A stretch of 64,000 nt of DNA from Acidobacteriota bacterium. GTDB taxonomy: Bacteria; Acidobacteriota; Thermoanaerobaculia; Multivoradales; Multivoraceae. Shown here piece after piece: positions 7,962 through 20,285 of the stretch (position 1 is its first letter; each line of letters starts with the position of its first letter). Where the stretch lies: assembly GCA_028877275.1 (NCBI GenBank), contig JAPPFP010000026.1:310001-374000 (forward strand), read 5' to 3'. A model generated the notes under the pieces. The model saw only the letters and a program-made list of their open reading frames with translations. It searched no databases and had not been told where the DNA came from. A program made the translations under genes and the position numbers.

Positions 7962-9007
7962 TTGACGGGCTCGGCATCCCCTGGGAGCACGTGGCCACGC
8001 GACCGGTGCCCCCCGACGATCGCCAGGCCCGCCTGGACGCCGTCGAGCGCTGGTACCGCCACGACTGGCTGCAACTCGACACGAAGCTGCGAACCTCCAT
8101 CGTCGAGGGGGTTTCCGTCTTCCTCTCCATCTTCGACCTCCCAGACATTGCCCGGCTCTTCGCGCCGCCGTCGCCCGTCGAAACCGCGACCGCGAAAGCC
8201 CCTAATTCACCCTTCACCCCCGGGGCAACGAAGCAAACAGGCCCCAAAACGGACGGCGGTGGCACCCTCGCGCCGCTGCCGCCCCTGGCCGACCTCATCG
8301 AGGGCGGCAAGGTCGTCGCACTCAACATGCCCGCCGGCGCGAATCCCGCTCTCGCCCGCGCCATCGGCGTCATGCTCAAGAACGCTTGGCTCCAGACCCT
8401 GCTGCGGCGACCCGCACAGATGAAGCGCAACCCCGACCGCTACTTCAGGCCGGCCGTCCTCCTCTGCGACGAGTACCAGAGCTTCGCCACCGTCGGCGAG
8501 GACGACCCCTCCGGAGACGAGAAGTCCTTCGCGCTCACCCGGCAGTGCAAGTGCATCCCCATCGTCGCCACGCAGTCCATCGCCTCGCTCCGATCCGTCC
8601 TCTCCGGAAACGACGCCTGGCGCACACTGCTCCAGACGCTCCGAACCCGCATTTTCCTCACCCTCAGCGACGACTCCAGCGCCGACCTCGCCTCCAACAT
8701 GTGCGGCAAGGTCGCCCGGCTCTCGCCCTCCTACTCCTTCTCCGAGTCGAGCAAGCCGGCCTTCTCCCTCGTCGCCGCCCGAGCGGGCGGCGGCCAAGGC
8801 GGCAGCCTCGGAGCCAGCAAGACCTACCGCGAGCAGCGGGAACCCATGTTCCACGCCCGGACCTTCACCCTGCTCCAGAACTACCAGGCCATCGCCCTGC
8901 CGTACGACGGCTCGAAGTCACTGCCGGCGACCAGGCTCTACCTTAAGCCTCACTATCTAGCCCGCGATCGCTCCTACTGGCGACAGCGCGCCGCCGGCGA
9001 AATCTGA
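7847..9007 (+). pseudogene. TraG/VirD4-type conjugative coupling protein, N-terminal half missing
   Basis: From about 7962 the frame matches the C-terminal part of TraG-like coupling proteins: LDTKLRTSIVEGVSVFLSIF, the Walker B segment VLLCDEYQSFATVG, and the ATP-binding sensor region IVATQSIASLRS. The membrane anchor and Walker A of this family are absent. The first ~38 codons come from the upstream 170 bp repeat (CSMPFSRAPAGSHS), so the reading frame is a repeat-gene fusion. Without Walker A and the membrane segments it cannot act as a DNA pump. It is best read as a relic of a conjugative element that delivered part of the island. The reading frame remains open to the end, so a truncated product could still be made. 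Confidence 0.75.
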
Positions 9008-9604
9008 GCTTACGCTTGTCGCAATCCAGAGTGTCCCCATTCATCCGTCGTTGGCGAGGCATTAGCAGCGGTGCGGTCCGTCTCCTCGGTTCCAGTGTTG
9101 AAAGTCTGGTCTTCGCTCCCACTCGGGCCGCAAACCACTGTACCCACTGCGCTTCGCGGCCCTGACGACCTACGTTTCCCGCGTCGCGGTGTACACACCG
9201 AAGGCCCTAGCGGCGTCAATCCTGCACCCAAGGGCGTCGTGGAACCTAACGTGGCGCGCTACGGCGAGATGAGTTAGAGGGGCCCAGACCGTTACGTGGG
9301 CCAGTCTCCGGGCGGCACCGCCAGAGGGAGCTTGATACCCTCGACCAGATCATGGAGGTGCTTCTCAGCCTTGAACGAAGAGATCGCCTCGGCTACAAGG
9401 CTCGCACCGGACGAGCGGCATGACGGACGCCAGACGTAGTACGAGACCGAGGCGGCTTCCACGACCTATGCCGCCACCGCTCCCAGAGTCGCCAGAGAGC
9501 TTGGCCATGGCCGTGCTCCGCACCCCACGGAAGAAGCCCGGTGAGTGGAACTACGCCAAGCGACAAACGAGCCGGTAGCCGTCGAATCCGATGATGGAGC
9601 GTAG
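9008..9604. other. Gap of about 600 bases with no strong gene
   Basis: Between the TraG remnant and the next methyltransferase. The only piece that looks protein-like is a 36-codon frame at 9468-9578, listed separately. The promoter of the methyltransferase/ATPase/HNH operon should lie in the last 100-200 bases. No clear repeat, RNA or terminator was seen. Confidence 0.35.
9468..9578 (+). CDS. Possible 36-residue small protein or gene remnant
   Basis: An ATG at 9468 opens a 36-residue frame ending at the TAG at 9576. It contains PESPESLAMAVLRTPRKKPG followed by EWNYAKRQTS, whose proline-rich start and basic tail look more protein-like than chance. It ends 26 bases before the methyltransferase ATG. 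It could be a small operon leader protein or the tail of a deleted gene. No ribosome site stands out. Evidence is weak and rests on composition alone. Confidence 0.22.
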   Translation: MPPPLPESPESLAMAVLRTPRKKPGEWNYAKRQTSR

Positions 9605-10513
9605 ATGACGGTAGACCTCGGGACGGCGGTGTCCCCGCTCAAGGACGCACTTGCGAAGCCCGGACCAGTTCAGACTCACAGTGGGAAAGCGAGCGGTCAG
9701 GACTGGACGATCTACGAGGGTTCCGCTCTCAGCGTTCTACGGAGCATGGAACCGGGCTTTGTGGATTGCATCGTCACTTCGCCTCCCTACTTCTGGTTGC
9801 GCGACTACGGAGTAGAGGGGCAAATCGGTCTTGAAGACACCGTTGAGAGTTACGTGTCCTCGCTCGTCGAGATCATGTCCGAAGCGAGGAGAGTTCTGCG
9901 ACCCGAAGGCGTGGCCTTCCTCAACCTGGGCGACACCTACTATTCGGGCAGGGGCAAGTCGCACGGCGAGGACGCCAAGAGCAAGAAACGACGATTCGGC
10001 CTGCGCGCAGTGGACAGGAGCGGCGGACTCGGACTCGGCTTACAACGAAAGTCACTCATCGGAATGCCGTGGCGGGTCGCCCTCGCATTGGCAGAGGATG
10101 GATGGGTGCTCCGAAGTGCGATCATCTGGCATCGCCCGAAGGGGACTTCCAGAGTCCCAGAGTATGTCCAGGACCGGCCAAGCCGCAGCTACGAGTACGT
10201 GTTCATGCTCGCCAAGAGTCGTCGATACCATTTCGCCAAGTCTCGACTTCCAAGAGAATTCGACGAGGACGTGTGGACGATCTCTGCACGGCCCGAATGG
10301 AACGACGGCTTGGATACGGCACCATTTCCTGACGAATTGGTCAAAAGGTGCCTGAGTGTCGGCTGTCCCGCACGTGGCGTTGTGTTGGATCCATTCGTCG
10401 GCAGCGGGACGACAGTGCGTGTTGCTATTGCTACGGGGAGAAGCGGAATCGGCATTGATCTGAATCGCTCTTTCTGTGAGTATGCTACTCGCATGCTGGG
10501 ACAGATGCTATGA
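9605..10513 (+). CDS. Beta-class DNA methyltransferase, first gene of a three-gene operon
   Basis: A 302-residue protein with TSPPYF near residue 58 before DPFVGSGTTVRVAIATGRSG near 262, the beta-class order of N4-cytosine and N6-adenine methyltransferases. GLQRKSLIGMPWRVALAL and IIWHRPKG are also typical of this group. Its stop overlaps the ATPase start (ATGA, 10510-10513), so it is translationally coupled to an AAA ATPase and then an HNH nuclease. The expected role is to modify host DNA at the site the ATPase/HNH pair reads, making this a self/non-self discrimination unit. That functional link is inference from the overlap. It is distinct from the methyltransferase at 5551-6579. Confidence 0.9.
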   Translation: MTVDLGTAVSPLKDALAKPGPVQTHSGKASGQDWTIYEGSALSVLRSMEPGFVDCIVTSPPYFWLRDYGVEGQIGLEDTVESYVSSLVEIMSEARRVLRPEGVAFLNLGDTYYSGRGKSHGEDAKSKKRRFGLRAVDRSGGLGLGLQRKSLIGMPWRVALALAEDGWVLRSAIIWHRPKGTSRVPEYVQDRPSRSYEYVFMLAKSRRYHFAKSRLPREFDEDVWTISARPEWNDGLDTAPFPDELVKRCLSVGCPARGVVLDPFVGSGTTVRVAIATGRSGIGIDLNRSFCEYATRMLGQML

Positions 10514-12363
10514 GCTACCTCTCCGAAGAGGCGATTCTCTGGGCAGTGAGGTCGCTGAAAGCTGCGACGCACCCGTTTATGGGTATCACGTTCTTGGCTT
10601 GCAAGAACTACGGCTTGCCTGTTGGACGCACGGCGCGAGTTAGCGTAGACAGATTGACGAAGCGACACTTGGACCGTCATCACCGGCTTGACCCTGACAG
10701 CGAGTTCCTCTTTCAGCCCTTCCGAAGTCGAGTTACTTGGGTCACTAGCAAGTACGCTTCTACGGGCCTACAGGCGATCAATACGCAGAGCTTCGCAGAG
10801 GTTTTCTTGCACGAGCGCGGAAGACCCGAGTGGGGTTTGGCGGATGACTACGTCCGCCACGCGAAGCGCCGAATCACCACACTTGGACACCGACCGACCC
10901 CCCTTTCGGCTATGGCGATCTGGATCGGCAAGGACATCGAGTGGCCGGAATCCACGACTCTTGACGACGTGATTGGAGCCTTCTTTCGTCGGTACGCGAT
11001 TACGAGCACTGAGAAAAGGGAACTGTTCGCTGCTAAGCCACTCCCGAGCGCTGAGCTAGCCCTCACCCTTCTTCAAGATGACAGGCCGGACCTTCGGGCG
11101 GTCGCGTACGCCGTCGCCCGTCCGCCCGACGCTGACGAGCCGGAAGGGACTCTTGCGTCAGTCCGGACCCTAGGCGTCGGCCCAGCCAACGCGCTTAGGC
11201 TCGACCTAGGAGATCGTCTAACCGTCATCGCGGGCGACAACGGGCTAGGCAAGTCCTTTCTTCTGGACGTAACGTGGTGGGCGGCCACACAGCGGTGGGC
11301 TGCCATTCCGGCGACGCCATTCGGCCGTCAAGACCCTGCCGAAGCGCGTATCGAATACCGACTCAAGACCGATGTCGGCTTCAGTAGCTCTTCGGCTCAC
11401 TTCTACCCATCTACACAGTCTTGGTTACAGCAGAGCGAGCATCCTCATGTTCCCGGACTCTATGTCTATGCAAGGGTAGATGGTTCCTTCTCGATCGCTG
11501 ATGACCATCGGGAGCGAAGCGGTGATGCAGGAACGATGGACTTCAAAGCCCAGGAGGTTTGGGACGGGAAGCGAGGCCAGATGGAAGGTCTGGTTCGAGA
11601 CTGTGTCAGGTGGCAGACGACCAACAAGAACGCAGCCAATCTCCTTGAGGAGGTGCTCAAGCGTGTTTCCCCGAGTGATCTGGGAGTACTACGACTAGGC
11701 GAGCCGAAACGACTGTTTGGCGACCCCAGACCTATGCCGGTCATCTGCCATCCCTATGACGATGTTCCAGTAACTCACGTTTCTGCGGGGGTTCGCCGGA
11801 CACTGGCAGTCGCTTACATGATCGTCTGGACATGGCTGGAACACAAGTGGGCATCGGAGGTGCTCGACTTCGAACCAGTTCGTCGAGTTATGCTTCTCGT
11901 CGATGAGCTCGAAGCCCATCTGCACCCCTTCTGGCAGCGCACCATTCTACCAGCTCTCCTTGGGATTGGGAGACTTCTTGAAGATGATCTTGAGATGCAG
12001 ACCGTTGTGTCGACTCACTCACCCCTCGTTCTTGCCTCCCTGGAGGCTGACTTCGAGGAGTCGTCCGACGCTCTGTACGCACTCCGTCTCGACGGCGCGG
12101 AGGTGAAGCTCGAACGTCTCGAGTTCCGAAAGCACGGCGACGTATCTTCGTGGTTGACTTCGGCTGCGATGGGTCTCGGATCTGCACGGTCGAGGGAGGC
12201 AGAACGTGTCATCGGGCAAGCAGTGAAGCTACAGTTGTCCACTGAGCCTGCGAAGTCCGAGGTAGAAGCCGTCTCGCGGGAACTGATGATGGTACTGCCC
12301 CCCGACGATCAGTTTTGGCGGCGCTGGACGTTCTTTGCGCGCCAGGCTGGTGTCAAACTGTGA
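10510..12363 (+). CDS. AAA ATPase with a ~220-residue recognition-like N-terminal domain
   Basis: A 617-residue protein. The C-terminal part is an ABC/SMC-type ATPase of the kind found in OLD, RloC and Septu PtuA proteins: Walker A GDNGLGKS near 242-249, Walker B VMLLVDELEAHLHP near 461-474, and the switch segment STHSPLVL near 500. The N-terminal ~220 residues (THPFMGITFLACKNYGLPVG, FLFQPFRSR, SKYASTGLQ, PEWGLADDYV) are unlike PtuA and recall modules in front of some McrB-like or other restriction ATPases; I treat this as a possible DNA- or base-recognition domain. It overlaps the methyltransferase (ATGA) and the HNH gene (GTGA), so the three products are probably made in fixed ratio. It has no TOPRIM domain, so cleavage would fall to the HNH partner. 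Confidence 0.8.
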   Translation: MSYLSEEAILWAVRSLKAATHPFMGITFLACKNYGLPVGRTARVSVDRLTKRHLDRHHRLDPDSEFLFQPFRSRVTWVTSKYASTGLQAINTQSFAEVFLHERGRPEWGLADDYVRHAKRRITTLGHRPTPLSAMAIWIGKDIEWPESTTLDDVIGAFFRRYAITSTEKRELFAAKPLPSAELALTLLQDDRPDLRAVAYAVARPPDADEPEGTLASVRTLGVGPANALRLDLGDRLTVIAGDNGLGKSFLLDVTWWAATQRWAAIPATPFGRQDPAEARIEYRLKTDVGFSSSSAHFYPSTQSWLQQSEHPHVPGLYVYARVDGSFSIADDHRERSGDAGTMDFKAQEVWDGKRGQMEGLVRDCVRWQTTNKNAANLLEEVLKRVSPSDLGVLRLGEPKRLFGDPRPMPVICHPYDDVPVTHVSAGVRRTLAVAYMIVWTWLEHKWASEVLDFEPVRRVMLLVDELEAHLHPFWQRTILPALLGIGRLLEDDLEMQTVVSTHSPLVLASLEADFEESSDALYALRLDGAEVKLERLEFRKHGDVSSWLTSAAMGLGSARSREAERVIGQAVKLQLSTEPAKSEVEAVSRELMMVLPPDDQFWRRWTFFARQAGVKL

Positions 12364-12959
12364 TTCCGGTGCAGCCCCGACCAGAATACCCGGGATTCGA
12401 CTCTGAAGTTAGGCAGCCCGGCCGAGTGTTTCTGGCGGCCAACCACAATCCTTCGAGTCGTGATTTCCCCGACTATTGGTCCAGGGCCAAGCTGGAGTTG
12501 CATCGCGCGTACGAGCGGTGCGCGTACAGTTCCTTAAAGCTCGTTGGTGACGGAGGAACTGTCGATCACTATCTACCTAAAGGGCGCTACCCGCAGTTTG
12601 CGTACGAGTGGAGCAACTATCGGCTGGCTCGCTGGAAGCTCAACAATCGCAAAGGTGGATCAGTCGATGTTGTTGATCCTTTTCTCGTGCAAGACGGTTG
12701 GTTCGTTTTGAAGTGTCCTAGTTGTCTCGTTGTTGCAGGAGAGAATCTCCATGAGATAGGCAGTCGAGAGGTGCGGAACTCCATCGACATTCTCGACTTG
12801 AACAGCCTCGACTTAGTCGATGAGCGGTCGGAGTGGCTTGTCGATGTTGCGAGGGGCGCTACGAACCTCACGCACCTGGAACAGTACTACCCGTTTCTTG
12901 CATTCGAAGTGAGGCGACAGGGAATAGAAGAGGAGCTGGCGTCGCTCTTCACCGTTTAG
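12360..12959 (+). CDS. HNH-type nuclease, PtuB-like partner of the AAA ATPase
   Basis: About 199 residues from a GTG at 12360 that overlaps the ATPase stop (GTGA). The core reads RCAYSSLKLVGDGGTVDHYL near 52-71, then YEWSNYRL and LNNRKGGSVDVVDPF, the His/Asn pattern of HNH nucleases that accompany Septu-type ATPases. The usual second cysteine of the first zinc knuckle is a serine here (CAYSS), while a separate CPSC appears downstream. The protein would cut DNA or RNA when released or activated by the ATPase. A longer reading back to 12315 is open but would sit inside the ATPase gene and is not preferred. Confidence 0.8.
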   Translation: MIPVQPRPEYPGFDSEVRQPGRVFLAANHNPSSRDFPDYWSRAKLELHRAYERCAYSSLKLVGDGGTVDHYLPKGRYPQFAYEWSNYRLARWKLNNRKGGSVDVVDPFLVQDGWFVLKCPSCLVVAGENLHEIGSREVRNSIDILDLNSLDLVDERSEWLVDVARGATNLTHLEQYYPFLAFEVRRQGIEEELASLFTV

Positions 12960-13281
12960 CGGTAGAGGTTCCGAAGGTCCCTGCCGCCGGGAGTGTGAAA
13001 TCGGTCCACGGGTATCAACTTTGGACAGGAGCGCCCGCCGGAACACGGAACTGGAGCCGGAACTGAGTGAGAAGGAGGGTTGCAAGGTATGGGAAACTGG
13101 GGGTCGCTTGTCCCCACCGGCAAGTCCTAGCCTTCGGATCCTGGGGGAAGTGGGAGCTTCTCGCGAAGGCAAGTGGCAGACGGCGAGGGAGGCCGTCCTG
13201 ACCGGAGTGACCTGTGGGGCTAGGATGGGAAGTGCGCGAGACGATCTGTACGGCCGAGATAGGACTACTAGAGCGACGACG
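12960..13281. other. Spacer before the type I operon
   Basis: 322 bases between the HNH gene and the chosen hsdM start. The hsdM frame stays open back to 13021, but the extra 87 codons have no HsdM homology pattern and are rich in Gly, Arg and Ser. The likely content is the 3' end of the three-gene operon and the promoter of the type I operon. No clear terminator was seen. Confidence 0.4.
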
Positions 13282-14841
13282 ATGGCGACGAGGCAAGTCA
13301 GCAGCAGCGCGACGACGGGCTACGAGGCCGAGCTGTGGGCGATGGCCGACGCGCTCCGCGGCTCCATGGATGCGGCCGAGTACAAGCACGTCGTGCTCGG
13401 CCTCATCTTCCTGAAGTACATCTCGGACGCTTTCGAGGAGCGCCACGCGGCGGTGCTGAACGAGTGGGGGGAAGACGCTGCGGAGGACCGCGACGAGTAC
13501 ATCGCCGAGAACATTTTCTGGGTGCCGCAGGAGGCCCGCTGGACGCACTTGAAGGCCCAGGCGAGACAGTCGAGTATCGGCCAGACCGTTGACCGGGCCA
13601 TGACCGCGATCGAGCGCGACAACGCGGCGCTCAAAGACGTACTGCCCAAGGACTACGCGCGGCCGGCGCTCGACCAACAGCGCCTCGGCCAACTCATCGA
13701 CATGGTCGGCAACATCCGCGTCGGGGACGCGGAGGCCCGCTCGCGCGACGTGCTTGGCCGGGTCTACGAGTACTTCCTCTCGCAGTTCGCCAGTGCCGAG
13801 GGCAAGAGGGGCGGCGAATTCTACACGCCTCGTTGCGTCGTCAAGCTGCTCGTCGAGATGCTGGAGCCCTTCCGGGGGCGCGTCTACGACCCTTGCTGCG
13901 GCTCCTCGGGCATGTTCGTGCAGTCGATCGAGTTCATTCGCGCCCACGCCAGTGGAAGCGGCAACGGCGGAAGCACTCGGGGCGACATTTCGATCTACGG
14001 TCAGGAATCGAACTACACGACGTGGCGACTAGCCAAGATGAACCTGGCCATACGTGGGATCGGGGGGCAGATCGTCCAGGGCGACAGCTTCCACAACGAC
14101 CTTCATCCAGACCTGAAGGCGGACTTCATCCTCGCCAACCCTCCGTTCAACGTGTCGGACTGGGGCGGCGAGCGATTGGTGGAGGACAAGCGTTGGCGCT
14201 ATGGTGTTCCGCCGAAGGGCAACGCCAACTTCGCTTGGGTACAGCACATAGTCCATCACCTCGCCCCCAGGGGTGTAGCGGGGTTCGTGCTGGCCAACGG
14301 ATCGATGTCGTCGAGTCAGTCCGGTGAGGGCGAGATCCGGAAGAACCTGATCGAGGCCGAGTTGGTCGACTGCATGGTCGCTTTGCCGGGCCAGCTCTTC
14401 TACTCCACCCAGATCCCCGCCTGCCTGTGGTTTCTGGCGCGTGGGCGAAAGCGTCGCGGAGAGATCCTCTTCGTGGACGCAAGGAAGCTCGGCCGGATGG
14501 TGGACCGGACGCACCGCGAGTTGACTGAAGAGGACATTACTCGGATCGCCGACACTTACCATGCGTGGCGAACCGGAGAGGAGGGGAACGGCTATGCCGA
14601 TGTTCCCGGATTCTGTAGCACCGTGTCGCGGGGCGAGTTGCAGAAGCACGGCCAGGTACTCACGCCGGGCCGCTACGTCGGCGTGGAGCCGCAGGAGGAC
14701 GACGGCGAGCCGTTCGAGGAGAAGATGAAGCGGTTGGTCGCCGATCTTGGCGAACATCAGGCCGAAGGCAGTCGGCTCGACGCCGCGATCGCCGAGAACC
14801 TGAGAGCGCTTGGGTTCCCGTTGCCTGAGCAAGGGCCATGA
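13282..14841 (+). CDS. hsdM: Type I restriction-modification DNA methyltransferase subunit HsdM
   Basis: About 519 residues from the ATG at 13282 (MATRQVSSS). The N-terminal helical domain (LWAMADALRGSMDAAEYKHV) and the sequence FLKYISDAFEERH are standard HsdM. The SAM motif is YDPCCGSSGMFVQS near 203 and the catalytic motif is NPPFNVSDWGG near 286, giving a gamma-class N6-adenine enzyme. It pairs with HsdS to methylate the bipartite target, and with HsdR to restrict. The stop overlaps the following HEPN gene by four bases (ATGA at 14838). The whole set hsdM, HEPN, MNT-hsdS, hsdR reads as one overlapping operon. Confidence 0.95.
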   Translation: MATRQVSSSATTGYEAELWAMADALRGSMDAAEYKHVVLGLIFLKYISDAFEERHAAVLNEWGEDAAEDRDEYIAENIFWVPQEARWTHLKAQARQSSIGQTVDRAMTAIERDNAALKDVLPKDYARPALDQQRLGQLIDMVGNIRVGDAEARSRDVLGRVYEYFLSQFASAEGKRGGEFYTPRCVVKLLVEMLEPFRGRVYDPCCGSSGMFVQSIEFIRAHASGSGNGGSTRGDISIYGQESNYTTWRLAKMNLAIRGIGGQIVQGDSFHNDLHPDLKADFILANPPFNVSDWGGERLVEDKRWRYGVPPKGNANFAWVQHIVHHLAPRGVAGFVLANGSMSSSQSGEGEIRKNLIEAELVDCMVALPGQLFYSTQIPACLWFLARGRKRRGEILFVDARKLGRMVDRTHRELTEEDITRIADTYHAWRTGEEGNGYADVPGFCSTVSRGELQKHGQVLTPGRYVGVEPQEDDGEPFEEKMKRLVADLGEHQAEGSRLDAAIAENLRALGFPLPEQGP

Positions 14842-15278
14842 AGCTCGATCTGACGGCGCTCAATGATGCGATCGCGCAGTTGGAAGAAGCGCTGGAGTAC
14901 CACGGTTCGGAGGTCGCAGCTCGTGATCCCGCTCTGAAGCTGCATCTCAGAGCGGCCGCGATTCAGGCTTTCGAGTTCACATACGAGCTGTCGTTCAAGA
15001 TGATCAAACGCTATCTCGAACAAGCCTCCGAGAATCCCGCCTTGTTCGACGAGATGAGCTTCAGTGCCATCATGCGCGACGCCTTTCAGCGTGGACTGCT
15101 GCGGTCCGAACTGGCCTCCTGGAAGGAGTACCGGAAGCTCCGTGGCACGACCAGCCACACCTACGACGAAGACAAGGCGCGCGTGGTCTTCGAGAGCGTG
15201 CCGGCCTTCCTCCGGGAAGCGAGGTATGTCCGGGATCAGCTTCGGCGGAGAAACGAGTCCCTTGACGGCCCCGATTGA
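14838..15278 (+). CDS. HEPN-domain protein (HI0074-like), toxin candidate of a HEPN/MNT pair
   Basis: A 146-residue all-helical protein of the nucleotidyltransferase-substrate-binding (HI0074) group of HEPN domains. The visible hallmark is FEFTYELSFKMIKRYL and, near the C-terminus, R102-GTTS-H107, the Rx4H motif of HEPN ribonucleases, followed by TYDE. In characterised HEPN/MNT pairs the HEPN protein is an RNase toxin and the MNT protein AMPylates a tyrosine near the RxxxxH motif; the Tyr two residues after His107 fits that target. It starts within the hsdM stop and its 3' end overlaps the MNT-hsdS gene by 17 bases. Confidence 0.85.
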   Translation: MKLDLTALNDAIAQLEEALEYHGSEVAARDPALKLHLRAAAIQAFEFTYELSFKMIKRYLEQASENPALFDEMSFSAIMRDAFQRGLLRSELASWKEYRKLRGTTSHTYDEDKARVVFESVPAFLREARYVRDQLRRRNESLDGPD

Positions 15279-16943
15279 CATCCGCGCCGACCATCTGCAC
15301 ATCGTCCGGGACGTATTGCGCGAGCACCTACCGGCCGGCGTGAAGGTCTGGGTCTTCGGGAGTCGCGCTACATGGAAGACCAAGGACTCGTCTGACCTAG
15401 ATCTCGCTTTGGAGGGGAGTACCGAGATCCCGCCGGAAAGGCTAGCGGCACTGGAAGCCGCGTTCGAGGAATCGGACCTTCCCTTCGCCGTGGACGTGGT
15501 GGACACCAATCGGATCGGCGAACGCTTCAGGCGTATCGTGTCGGAGCAGCGCGTAGTGCTGGTGCATTCCGCCAACGACCGGGGGCATCAGGGCGACTGC
15601 TTCAGACGAGTCGATCTCCATGCAACACGTCGCGAGTCGTCAAGCGCTGCTCCCGGCTGGCAAGAAGCCAGACTAGGCGATGTAGTCCGCCTCCTGTCTG
15701 GAGGTACGCCGTCCAAGGGGCGAGCGGCGTACTGGGATGGAGAGATTCCCTGGGTTTCCGCGAGAGACATGAAGGTGTTTCGGCTCCGCGACACGAGCCA
15801 TCACGTCACTCTGGTAGGGCTTGCCAACGGCACGAGGCAGGTTCCGGCGGGGACGCTCCTGCTCTTGACAAGGGGTATGCGGCTACTGAAGGAGTTGCCC
15901 GTCTGCGTGACAGAACGGCCGATGGCGTTCAATCAGGACATCAAAGCTCTGCTCGTGAAGGCGTGTGTGGAGCCCGGTTTCTTGCCATACTTGGTCGTTG
16001 GCAATAAGCGGCGCCTGTTGAATCTCGTGGATCTCGCTGGTCACGGTACGGGCCGCATCAACAGTGACGAACTGAGGGCCCTGGATGTCCGTTTACCGCC
16101 AACTCGCGAGCAACGTGCCATCGCCCACACTCTCGGGACGCTTGACGACAAGATCGAGTTGAACCGCCGTCTGAGCGAGACACTGGAGGGGATGGCGCGG
16201 GCGCTGTTCAAGTCGTGGTTCGTTGACTTCGATCCGGTTCGCGCCAAGATGGAGGGTCGGGACACGGGATTGCCGCGGGGCATCGCTGACCTGTTCCCCG
16301 ACCGGCTCGTCGACTCCGAGATGGGCGAGATACCGGAGGGGTGGACGGTGACCCCTCTGGGAGAGTTGATCGACGTCAATCCCAAACGACCCCTGCAACG
16401 AGGAGAAGTCGTCCCGTATCTCCCCATGGCCAAGATGCCGACTCAGGGGCATGTACCGACCTCAGTGGATCTTCGACCTTTCGGATCGGGCATGCGCTTC
16501 GCCAACGGTGACACGTTGGTCGCTCGCATCACCCCATGTCTGGAGAACGGGAAGACAGCCTACGTCGACTTCCTGAGCGAGGACGAGGTCGGCTGGGGCT
16601 CTACGGAGTACATCGTGTTGAAACCCAAGCCGCCTCTTCCCGACCAATACGCCTACTGCCTCGCGCGTAGCGCCGGGTTCCGGGAGTTTGCGATCCGGAA
16701 CATGAGCGGCACGAGCGGCCGTCAGCGAGTACCGGCAACGGCAGTCAAGGGGCACTTGATGGTTGCTCCTCCGGAGCGGCTCGCGGGTGAGTTCGGTGAC
16801 TGTGCCAAGTCGCTCTTCGAGCGAGCCAGTAGGGCGCGTCGCGAATCGGACACTCTCGTCGCCCTCCGCGACACGCTGCTTCCCCGGCTCATCTCGGGGG
16901 AGATTCGCGTACCGGAGGCCGAGAGGGCATTGGAGCCCGTGAC

Positions 16944-16947
<4 letters not shown>
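15262..16947 (+). CDS. hsdS: Fusion of MNT nucleotidyltransferase antitoxin to type I specificity subunit HsdS
   Basis: About 561 residues from a TTG at 15262, chosen because it precedes the MNT domain and overlaps the HEPN gene. Residues 1-105 are a minimal nucleotidyltransferase: VWVFGSRATWKTKDSSDLDL with GSR at 33-35 and SDLDL near 44-48, then FAVDVVD with the third acidic residue near 78. After a ~30-residue linker, residues from about 132 are HsdS: GWQEARLGDVVRLLSGGTPS opens the first target-recognition domain, a conserved central helix ends with FKSWFVDFDPVRAKMEG near 317-333, and GWTVTPLGELIDVNPKRP near 360 opens the second. No stop separates the halves. A GTG at 15562 could start a separate HsdS, but its ribosome site is poor. 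The stop overlaps hsdR (GTGA). A sequencing frameshift is the main alternative to a true fusion. Confidence 0.85.
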
Positions 16948-20105
<3,158 letters not shown>

Positions 20106-20285
20106 CGGTTACCGAGTCCGCTCCTCCTGGTATGTGGCCCCGACCGTGGCCCGCACCTGGGTAGAGTTCGTGCTGGATCGCAAACCACGCCGCCGCGGGG
20201 AGTACACAGGCCACCGTCCGCCAAATGAGAGGAAGTTAGGAATGAAGAATCCCGATCATATCTGCGGAATGGGGAGACATTTCCT

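Noticed and set aside
13021..13281. N-terminal extension of hsdM by 87 codons
   Set aside because: No HsdM-like sequence; the ATG at 13282 gives the normal family length.
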